64,000 nt of DNA from Hymenobacter armeniacus (GTDB lineage: Bacteria; Bacteroidota; Bacteroidia; Cytophagales; Hymenobacteraceae): NCBI RefSeq assembly GCF_014699055.1, contig NZ_JACXAC010000003.1, forward strand, positions 496,001 through 560,000, in the 5' to 3' direction. Made by a program: the position numbers and the translations under genes. The stretch's first letter is position 1. Each line of letters begins with the position of its first letter. Shown in pieces: positions 27,228 to 34,097 of the stretch. The notes under the pieces were generated by a model. The model had not been told where the DNA came from. It was given only the letters and a program-made list of their open reading frames with translations, and made no database searches.

Positions 27228-27271
27228 GGCCAGGATTTCGCGAAATCGTTTTCGCGAAATCCCGGCCTTTT
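27228..27271 (+). terminator. strong palindromic terminator of the OmpA-like gene
   Basis: An inverted repeat of GGCC, one mismatch, then GGATTTCGCGAAA / TTTCGCGAAATCC and GGCC, followed by TTTT. The centre also repeats TTTCGCGAAA twice. It lies 65 bases after the stop codon. Confidence 0.75.
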
Positions 27272-27391
27272 GCGTGTTGGCGAAATTTATTTCGGGCGCA
27301 CCCCGCCCCAGGGGCTGGAAACGGCCCTGGCACACTTGGCACCGGGATTGAAAACAGGGGAGGCATCTCTCAATTCTTTCCCTTGTCAACC

Positions 27392-28270
27392 ATGCACAAC
27401 ATCGACCGCACCCTGCAGGAATTTGAGTCCGGGGTAGCCACCAACAGCGAATACGAGAACTACGAAACCACTGGCGAGTACGGCCATGAGCTGGGCCAGG
27501 AATTCGAATACGAACAGGAAGCGAACCAGGAGTTTGAAGGCGAGTTCGGCCACGAGTTCAGCGGCGAATTCAGCGGCGAATTCAGCAACGAGAACTTCGA
27601 GGTAAACCTGGAAGAAGAGCTGGTGGGCGAACTGCTGGAAGTGAGCAACGAGCAGGAGCTGAACCAGTTTCTAGGCAGCCTGGTGAGCAAGGTGGCGGGC
27701 GCGGCCTCGCAGCTGGCGCAGTCGCCGGCCGGGCAGAGCGTGGGCCGCTACCTCGTCGATTTCGGCAAGAAAACCCTGCCGCAGCTGGCCGGCCAGTACG
27801 GCGGGCAGGCCGGCGCTGCCCTGGGCGGGCGGGCCGGTGCGGCGCTGGGCGGCCGGCTGGGGCCCGTGGGCGCCCGGGCCGGGCAGTGGGCCGGCAGCAA
27901 GGCCGGCGGCTACGCGGGCTCGGCGGCCGGCAATTGGGTGGGCACCCAGGCCGGCAATTTCCTGGCCGACAACGCCAAAAAGGTGTTCGGCCTGGAGCTC
28001 GAAGCCCTCAGCCCCGAAAGCCAGGAGCAGGAAATAGCCCGCGCCTACGTGCGCTTTGCCTCCGATGTGGCCCGGCGCGCCAACCGCGCCCTGCGCCGCA
28101 ACCCCCGCCTGCGCCCCGGCGCCCTGGGCCGGCAGGTGCTCACCGCCACCGCGCCCTACTACGCCCCCGGCCTGCTCAACGGCAGCCTGCAGCTCAGCGG
28201 GCCCGCCCGGCGCGCCAACTGCGGCCGCTGGGAGCGCCGCGACGGCGTGGTGGTCCTCTACGGCCTGTAA
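27392..28270 (+). CDS. acidic-repeat, glycine-zipper protein A (unknown function)
   Basis: A 292-residue protein I recognise only as a repeated type found in scattered bacteria. Residues 1-78 are acidic and low-complexity with repeating E-F/Y-S-G-E units. Residues 80-95 are ELLEVSNEQELNQFLG, shared identically with protein B. Next is a glycine-rich helical stretch (about 130-190) with many GxxxG steps (GGQAGAALGGRAGAALGGRLG), which could pack membrane helices. The C-terminus has VFGLELEALSPE, then ARAYVRFASDVARRANRALRRNP and a basic end. No signal peptide is seen. The ATG at 27392 is preferred over a TTG three codons earlier. It is the first gene of a seven-gene run. Confidence 0.75.
   Translation: MHNIDRTLQEFESGVATNSEYENYETTGEYGHELGQEFEYEQEANQEFEGEFGHEFSGEFSGEFSNENFEVNLEEELVGELLEVSNEQELNQFLGSLVSKVAGAASQLAQSPAGQSVGRYLVDFGKKTLPQLAGQYGGQAGAALGGRAGAALGGRLGPVGARAGQWAGSKAGGYAGSAAGNWVGTQAGNFLADNAKKVFGLELEALSPESQEQEIARAYVRFASDVARRANRALRRNPRLRPGALGRQVLTATAPYYAPGLLNGSLQLSGPARRANCGRWERRDGVVVLYGL
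27632..27669 (+). repeat. 38-bp direct repeat, first copy (shared block of proteins A and B)
   Basis: These 38 bases are identical to 28675-28712, coding for the shared LLEVSNEQELNQF segment. The surrounding coding sequence is clearly less similar, which points to strong constraint or a recent exchange. Confidence 0.8.
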
Positions 28271-28287
28271 GCCAAGGGGAAAGGGAA

Positions 28288-28390
28288 GTGGGGGAGGTAG
28301 GGAGCAGGGGAGTGAAGAATCTGGAAATGCCCGCCCTCCTCCCCACCTCCCCATCTCACCCGCCTCCCTACCTCCCTATCTCCCCCACTA
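28288..28390. repeat. G-rich / C-rich imperfect inverted repeat in the gap between genes A and B
   Basis: A GTGGGGGAGGTAGGGAG-type tract near 28289 is nearly complementary to CTCCCTACCTCCCTATCTCCCCCAC near 28364-28388. The arms could form a long stem in the RNA between the two acidic-protein genes, or be a decayed mobile repeat. Confidence 0.5.
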
Positions 28391-28422
28391 ATTCTCACAC
28401 CCTTCACTTTACCCCCAATGTC

Positions 28423-29409
28423 ATGTACAACAACGAATTTTCTCAGGAATTTGAGCAAGCCATCGGCCAGGAACTGGAAGCCGGCGGGCACTCCATGGAA
28501 ACCTTTGAGTTCAACCCCGAATACCTGGGCGAAACCAGCGGTGAGACTCAGGGTGAGTCGTTCGAAATGAGCGGCGAATACGCCAACGAGTACAGCCAGG
28601 AGTTCAGCAACGAATACAGCCACGAGTACAGCGGCGAGCTGAACGAAACCATGGAAATGGAGCTGGCCCACGAGCTGCTGGAAGTGAGCAACGAGCAGGA
28701 GCTGAACCAGTTCCTCGGTAAGCTCATCAAAGGCGCGGGCAAGGCCATTGGCAACTTTGCCAAGTCGGGCGTGGGCCGCGCCATCGGCGGCGTGCTCAAA
28801 ACCGTGGCCAAGAAGGCCCTGCCCATTGCGGGCGGCGCGCTGGGCACCTTCTTTGGCGGGCCGCTGGGGGGCATGATTGGCAACAAGCTGGGCTCGGCCG
28901 CCAGCAACCTCTTCGAACTGGAGCTGGAAGGCCTGAGCCCCGAAGACCAGGAGTTTGAAGTGGCCCGCGCCTACGTGCGCTTCGCCAATTCGGCGGCCAA
29001 CCGGGCGGCTAGCCTGCACGCCCAGCGCCGCGGGGCGCCCATGGCGGCCGTGGTGCGGCAAGCCCTCTCGGGCGCGGCCCGCCAGCACGCCCCCGGCCTG
29101 CTGCGGCCCCGCAACCCCAACGGCACGTTCCGCTCCATGGGCGCCCGGCCCGGCCAGCGCGCTGGCAGCCGTCGGCCCCAGCCGGGCTTCCAGCGCCCGG
29201 GGGCCGGCGGTTTCCGTCGCCCCGGCGTGCCGGGCCCCGGCTTCGCCTCCAACGACTACGGCCAAGGCAATGGCTTTGGCCCGGCTCCGGCCACCAACGG
29301 CTACGACCCCTCGGGCTACGACGGGCCCGATGCCAACGGCATGGGCGAGCAAGGCACCACGCGCGGCACGTGGACGCGCCGCGGCAGCACGCTCATCATT
29401 CAGCTGTAA
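28423..29409 (+). CDS. acidic-repeat, glycine-zipper protein B (unknown function)
   Basis: A 328-residue paralogue of protein A. Residues 1-80 are acidic with E-Y/F-S repeats; residues 84-99 repeat the ELLEVSNEQELNQFLG block exactly. A hydrophobic glycine-rich region follows (KKALPIAGGALGTFFGGPLGGMIGNKLGSAASNLF), then LELEGLSPEDQEFEVARAYVRFANSAANRAA. The C-terminal 90 residues differ from A: rich in Pro, Gly and Arg, then Gly/Asn/Tyr, ending TWTRRGSTLIIQL. It follows gene A by 152 bases and precedes the HEVGH gene by 59, so it probably belongs to the same transcript. Confidence 0.75.
   Translation: MYNNEFSQEFEQAIGQELEAGGHSMETFEFNPEYLGETSGETQGESFEMSGEYANEYSQEFSNEYSHEYSGELNETMEMELAHELLEVSNEQELNQFLGKLIKGAGKAIGNFAKSGVGRAIGGVLKTVAKKALPIAGGALGTFFGGPLGGMIGNKLGSAASNLFELELEGLSPEDQEFEVARAYVRFANSAANRAASLHAQRRGAPMAAVVRQALSGAARQHAPGLLRPRNPNGTFRSMGARPGQRAGSRRPQPGFQRPGAGGFRRPGVPGPGFASNDYGQGNGFGPAPATNGYDPSGYDGPDANGMGEQGTTRGTWTRRGSTLIIQL
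28675..28712 (+). repeat. 38-bp direct repeat, second copy
   Basis: Identical to 27632-27669; see the first copy. Confidence 0.8.
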
Positions 29410-29468
29410 GCAAAGCCAGTGGGAATCAACGCCCTTGTCCTCTACCGTTTTTCTAACCGCAACTGCTC

Positions 29469-30785
29469 ATGCGAACCGCCGCCGATACCCGGTTTCTGGT
29501 GAATGAAACGCTGGCCCTGTTCGGGCGCCTCCAAACGGTGCGCTCGTTCTCGCTGAGCACGCCCATGGTGCTGGCGGCGGCCGTGTCGGCACCGGCGCAG
29601 GCGGCCATCAACGCGCACCTGGCGCACGTCGCTTTCGACCTGCGCCGCCGGCTGCGGGAGTTTGTGCGCTGGCTGCGCAGCCCCGAAAGCCGCCGGCTAA
29701 GCGCCGCCAACACCCAGGCCCGCTACGTGCTGCTGAAGATGCGCTTCAACAACCTGCTCGACCAGGTCGACATCTTTGCCGACGTGCTGGGTCAGCGCTC
29801 CGAGCACGGCACCGGCACCTGGGTGGCCGGGCTCGACGTGCTGGCCGAGGACGCCCTGTGCCTGCCCGGTAACTACTACGCGGCCCCGCCGCTGGTGTGC
29901 TACCTGGAGCGCGGGCACGGGGCGGCCATCCGGCGGGCGCGCACCCGTCTGCCGGGCGGCGACCTGAGCCCGGTGGGCGTGATTCAGATTCCGCGGGAGC
30001 GCCTCATTGGGTCGGGCATTGCGTCCTCGCTCATTCACGAAGTGGGCCACCAGGGCTCCGAGCTGCTGGACCTGACCACCTCGCTCAAGCAGGCCATTGA
30101 GCAGCGCATCGCCGCGGGCGACCGCGAAAACGCCCTGCCGTGGCAGCTGTTCAGCCGCTGGCTGAACGAGATTTTGTCGGACTGCTGGGCCATGGGTCAC
30201 CTGGGCATCACGGCCACCTACGGGTTGCTGAGCGTGGTGAGTTTGCCGAGCTACTTCGTGTTCCGCATCGGCACCGACGGCCCGCACCCGTTCCCCTGGA
30301 TTCGGGTGAAAATCAGCCTGGCGCTGGGGGAAGTGCTGTTTCCGCACCCGCAGTGGGCGGCCCTGGGCCGGCAGTGGGAAGAGCTGTACCCCACCGACGA
30401 GCTGAGCGCCGACAAGCGCGACCTGATTCACCGCCTCGAAACCGCGCTGCCGGAGTTTGCCGCGCTGGTGCTCAACCACCGGCCCAAGTCGCTGCGCGGG
30501 CAGCGGGTGGCCGACATTTTTCCGGTGGCCGAGCGCCAGCCCGACCAGCTGCGGGCCCTGTTCGAAGCCTGGCAGCAGCAGCCCCACCTGCGCGAGCACG
30601 TGGCCCCGTCGCTGGTGTTTGCGGTGGTGGGCCAGGCCAAGGCCGACGGCCGCATCAGCACCAACGAGGAGGCCCGCGTGCTTTCGCACATGCTCAACCG
30701 CTGGGCCCTGAACCGGGCCCGCAACTACTGCACCGCGCCGGTAGCCCCGGCGCCCGTGCCAACGCCTTCACTTCAAACTGTTTAA
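29469..30785 (+). CDS. putative zinc metallopeptidase (HEVGH), cluster gene 3
   Basis: A 438-residue protein with no family that I can name. It has a good metalloprotease signature, SLIHEVGHQGSELL, with H190, E191 and H194. About 40 residues later, WLNEILSDCWAMGH supplies E234 and D238, the arrangement of a third ligand in gluzincin-type enzymes. The rest is largely helical and rich in Arg and Leu. No signal peptide is present. It lies between the acidic pair and the 684-residue gene (6 bases downstream, so tightly coupled). A processing role on the acidic proteins is possible but not shown. Confidence 0.65.
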   Translation: MRTAADTRFLVNETLALFGRLQTVRSFSLSTPMVLAAAVSAPAQAAINAHLAHVAFDLRRRLREFVRWLRSPESRRLSAANTQARYVLLKMRFNNLLDQVDIFADVLGQRSEHGTGTWVAGLDVLAEDALCLPGNYYAAPPLVCYLERGHGAAIRRARTRLPGGDLSPVGVIQIPRERLIGSGIASSLIHEVGHQGSELLDLTTSLKQAIEQRIAAGDRENALPWQLFSRWLNEILSDCWAMGHLGITATYGLLSVVSLPSYFVFRIGTDGPHPFPWIRVKISLALGEVLFPHPQWAALGRQWEELYPTDELSADKRDLIHRLETALPEFAALVLNHRPKSLRGQRVADIFPVAERQPDQLRALFEAWQQQPHLREHVAPSLVFAVVGQAKADGRISTNEEARVLSHMLNRWALNRARNYCTAPVAPAPVPTPSLQTV

Positions 30786-30791
30786 TTTATC

Positions 30792-32846
30792 ATGGAAGCC
30801 ACTACTTCAACCTCCAAATCGGCGTTTCCGCTGCGGGGCGAACTGTCGTTCACCAAGCCCAAAATCCGGGTGGGCGACGACACCGAACTCGAATTGACCT
30901 TGTCGGCCGAGGGTGATATCGCGCTGGCCACGCTGCTGACCAATGCCGGCAGCATCACCCTGGAATTCTGGTCGGAAGCCGACCCCGGCGAACGCCTGGA
31001 GCAGAGCTACAACTACACCGTCAGCAACCGGCAGCTCACGCTCTCGCCCGAGCCCAACGACCCGCCGCTGCCCTTCTGCTCGCCCCTGCAAACGGTGCGC
31101 AGCAAGCTCAGCATCACCAACAACGTGGTGGCCCCGATGTGGCGGCTCAACAACTGGCGCGACGCGGGCCGCTACTCGGTGCGCGGGCGCCTGCTGAGCG
31201 CCAAGCCCATGAAAGGCGAGGAGTATCCGACGGGGCTGGAAATCGACGACATCCGGCTGGCGGTGGGCGACGTGACGGTGATTGACACGACCCCCACGCC
31301 CGACCCCGGCCCCACCGTGACGCCGCTGCCCTTGCCGCTGCCGGTCACGTTGTTTCAGGCCCAGCGCGAGGCCAGCGACGACCAGGACCTGTGGGGCCTC
31401 ATCCGGCGCCGCACGCTGAACTTCAGCCGGTACTGCAACTTCATCGACAACGTGCTCACCGACCGCAGCTCGGCCCTGGGAGCGCAGGCGCGGGCCTATG
31501 TGTCGTCGCGGCAGCTGCCCTTTAGCCGCGCCGCGTCCTACGCCGTGCTCAAGTACGCCACCGAGTATTACCTGATGCAGGAAGTGGGCCTGGCGCCCGT
31601 GGCCGCCCCCGGCGACGCCGACCCCCACTGGGCCGCCAGCGAGCTGCAGCGCACCGGCGGCAAGCCCTTCGACCTGAACCGTATGCGCGAGGAATACCTC
31701 AAAAACCTCGGCGACGAAGAAGGCAAGGCGCTGGTGGTGCCTTACCTCGACATCATTCGGGAGCGGCTGAAGGAAGTGCCGCTGAAGGAGCCCGATGACA
31801 TCATCAAGAGCGGGCAGCTCACCTACGGCATCCTCAAGTCGCGGGTGGAGGCGCCTCCGCTCATGGAGCTGATTTGGTCGTATTGGCACGAGGAAGGCGG
31901 CCTGGTGCAAACCATGAACGCCCTGAGCCTGCGCTTCCAGAACGTGCGCCGGCCCGGCCCCGGCCCCGACCCGCTGGCCAACCTGGCCATCGACCCGCTG
32001 CGGCCCCTGAACAACATCATTTGGGGCTACATCGAGGACGAGCGTAACCGCCTGACCATGAACCGCCGCAACCTGGAATACCAGTACGAGTACGGCTTTG
32101 GACTGATTGGGCGCGGCGTGCAGAACATCGCCGTGGCCGAGCACCGCACCTTCTTCCTGCGGGGCTTCCACAGCCTGCTACGCGCCTGCACCGAGTTCTA
32201 CCAGCAGGCCAACTTCACCACGGTGATTCCCGACGGCTTCCCCATCCTCAACCACCTGCGCGAAGTGCACCTGACGCTGGCCGAAGGCGCCCACAACCAG
32301 TACGGCGACCTGCCCTGGACGGCCCGCGCCGAGATGATGACCCAGCAGTGGATTCTGGCCCGGCCCGAGGTGCGCGAGTTCCTGGGCGGCCGCGTCATGG
32401 TGCCGTATTCCGAGCCCTGGATGGACCGCGTCGACAACATGAAGAGCCTGCAGGGCTGGAACCCGACCAACATCACGCACTTCCGCGACCTGGGCGCGTT
32501 TGGCGAGCAGCTGCTGCTCAGCATTCGCTACGGCTCCTGGAACAGCCCCACCGTGGGCGCCACCAGCGCCGCCAACTGGGCCCACTACTGGCGGGAGGAA
32601 ATTCAGCGCTACATCCACGCCTACAAGGCCGTGACCGGCATCGACCTGGCCACCGACCTCGGCGATATCCGTCAGAACCTGCCCGAGAACGAGGAGCGGT
32701 ACCTGCAGCCGGCCCAGCTCATCGAGCGCCAGAACGCGCTGCAGCAGGGCCAGCTCCGTCGCAGCCGCCAGCTCAACGGCCCGCTGGCCCAGGGACGCCG
32801 ACCGTTTGCCGTGCCCGTCCCCCGGCGTAAGGCCTTGGGCGAATAG
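30792..32846 (+). CDS. unrecognised 684-residue protein, cluster gene 4
   Basis: No family is recognised. Residues about 10-165 look like a beta-sandwich (FTKPKIRVGDDTELELTLS, RYSVRGRLLSA), followed by a Pro/Thr linker (DTTPTPDPGPTVTPLPLPLPV). The remaining 490 residues are mainly helical with conserved-looking W, R and H residues (FLRGFHSLLRACTEFYQQ, LPWTARAEMMTQQW, NWAHYWREEIQRYIHAYKAVTG). No signal peptide or membrane helix is evident. It begins 6 bases after the metallopeptidase stop, which implies translational coupling. It may be a structural or docking protein of the cluster. Confidence 0.6.
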   Translation: MEATTSTSKSAFPLRGELSFTKPKIRVGDDTELELTLSAEGDIALATLLTNAGSITLEFWSEADPGERLEQSYNYTVSNRQLTLSPEPNDPPLPFCSPLQTVRSKLSITNNVVAPMWRLNNWRDAGRYSVRGRLLSAKPMKGEEYPTGLEIDDIRLAVGDVTVIDTTPTPDPGPTVTPLPLPLPVTLFQAQREASDDQDLWGLIRRRTLNFSRYCNFIDNVLTDRSSALGAQARAYVSSRQLPFSRAASYAVLKYATEYYLMQEVGLAPVAAPGDADPHWAASELQRTGGKPFDLNRMREEYLKNLGDEEGKALVVPYLDIIRERLKEVPLKEPDDIIKSGQLTYGILKSRVEAPPLMELIWSYWHEEGGLVQTMNALSLRFQNVRRPGPGPDPLANLAIDPLRPLNNIIWGYIEDERNRLTMNRRNLEYQYEYGFGLIGRGVQNIAVAEHRTFFLRGFHSLLRACTEFYQQANFTTVIPDGFPILNHLREVHLTLAEGAHNQYGDLPWTARAEMMTQQWILARPEVREFLGGRVMVPYSEPWMDRVDNMKSLQGWNPTNITHFRDLGAFGEQLLLSIRYGSWNSPTVGATSAANWAHYWREEIQRYIHAYKAVTGIDLATDLGDIRQNLPENEERYLQPAQLIERQNALQQGQLRRSRQLNGPLAQGRRPFAVPVPRRKALGE

Positions 32847-32856
32847 GGAGGCTCTT

Positions 32857-32916
32857 GGGCGCCTCACTCTCTGACCCCCTCTCTGAAGAGGAGAGGAGCC
32901 GGGGGGTGAGGCGCCC
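32857..32916. repeat. REP-like hairpin between cluster genes 4 and 5
   Basis: The 11-base arms GGGCGCCTCAC (32857-32867) and GTGAGGCGCCC (32906-32916) are perfectly complementary. Inside them CCCCCT/AGGAGAGG tracts also pair. Such ACCCCCTCTC palindromes are often dispersed in these genomes. It sits in the only gap above 100 bases within the second half of the cluster. Confidence 0.65.
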
Positions 32917-32957
32917 GCTAGCGCCGCAACCAAGCGTACCTTTTGAATCACCCGCCC

Positions 32958-34097
32958 ATGCTCGATTTCACCTCGGCGCTGTATTTGGGCCCGCAAGCCT
33001 TGCCGCCCCCGCCCCCAGGGCTGGCCCTCACCACCGGGCGCCCGGCCGTGCTAGACCACCACGGCCGGGCCCAATGGGTGGCCCACGCCGTGGCCCGGCG
33101 CCAAGGCCTGGAAGCCGGGGAGCTGGCTCCGTCCTCCCTTCATTTGTTCTGGGACGTGTTTGGGCTGGTGCCGGCCCGCGGCGTGGTGCTGCTGGAGCGG
33201 CGCCTCTACCCGGTGGGGCGGTGGGGCAGCCTGCGGGCCCGCGCCCGGGGCCTGCCGGTGGCCACGTTTCGGGCCGATGACCTACCCGGGCTGGCGCGGC
33301 TGCTGCATGCCTACCAGCAGCAGGGCCGCACGCCCTGGCTCGTGACCGACGGCTGGCACCCCGGCCACGGCCCGGCGCCCCTGGCGAAATACCTCCGCCT
33401 GCTGGCCCCGCACCCCGGCGCCACGCTGCTCATCGATGATACCCAGGCATTTGGGGTGCTGGGTGCCCGGCCCGGCAAAAGCCGTCCGCTGGGGCAGGGC
33501 GGGGGCGGCCTGCTTCCCTGGGTCGGCCTTGGGCCACCGCCGCCGGGCCCCGAGCTGCTCACCATTACCTCGCTGGCCAAGGGCTTGGGCGTGCCGGTGG
33601 CCGTGCTGGCGGGCCGCGCCGCCCGGCTGGCGCAGTTCCGCCGCCGGGCCGAAACGCGGGTGCACACCAGCCCGGTATCGGGCTGGCACGCCTGGGCCGC
33701 CGAGCAGGCCCTGCGCCACGACGCCCGCCACGGCCACGCAGCCCGGCGCCGGTTGGGCTTGCGCATCGCCCAGTTTCGGCGGGCGCTGGCCGGGCTGGGC
33801 ATCCGGCCGCTGGGCGGCGACTTCCCGGTTCAGAAACTGGTGCTGGCCCGCACCACGGCCGCCCTGGGCCTGCACCAACAGCTGCGCCAGGCCGGCCTCA
33901 ATACCCTGCTGCTGGCCGGCGAAACCCGGCCCGGCGTGCCCGAAGTGGCTTTCTGCCTGCGGGCCGACCATTCGGCGGCCGATATCGACCACGCCGCTGC
34001 TGCCCTGGCCCGCGCGGCCCGCGGCACTGACTGGTTTTCCTCACCTCCTTCCGTTGCCCTTCGCCATGAACCCAACCCTGACCCGTTCGCCCCGTAG
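32958..34097 (+). CDS. alpha-oxoamine-synthase-like PLP enzyme, cluster gene 5
   Basis: A 379-residue fold-type I pyridoxal-phosphate enzyme. The coenzyme-ring Asp motif LLIDDTQAFGVLG places the PLP-contacting Asp at 160-161, with Gln163 where the AONS family usually has His. The Schiff-base lysine is K208 in TSLAKGLGVPVAVLAG. The N-terminus MLDFTSALYLG matches the family. These enzymes join an amino acid to an acyl-CoA or act as aminotransferases in cofactor and secondary-metabolite synthesis. The ATG at 32958 is chosen over a TTG five codons upstream. The last 32 bases overlap the next gene. Confidence 0.75.
   Translation: MLDFTSALYLGPQALPPPPPGLALTTGRPAVLDHHGRAQWVAHAVARRQGLEAGELAPSSLHLFWDVFGLVPARGVVLLERRLYPVGRWGSLRARARGLPVATFRADDLPGLARLLHAYQQQGRTPWLVTDGWHPGHGPAPLAKYLRLLAPHPGATLLIDDTQAFGVLGARPGKSRPLGQGGGGLLPWVGLGPPPPGPELLTITSLAKGLGVPVAVLAGRAARLAQFRRRAETRVHTSPVSGWHAWAAEQALRHDARHGHAARRRLGLRIAQFRRALAGLGIRPLGGDFPVQKLVLARTTAALGLHQQLRQAGLNTLLLAGETRPGVPEVAFCLRADHSAADIDHAAAALARAARGTDWFSSPPSVALRHEPNPDPFAP

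Noticed and set aside
27228..27271. A recombination (dif-like or att) site in the TTTCGCGAAA repeats
   Set aside because: The symmetry, GC stem and following T-run fit a terminator 65 bases after a stop codon better than a recombination core.
33436..34065. Reading the cell-wall hydrolase frame from 33436
   Set aside because: That part overlaps the PLP-enzyme gene in another frame and is Pro/Ala/Arg-rich nonsense; the ATG 34066 starts the sensible protein with a 32-base overlap.
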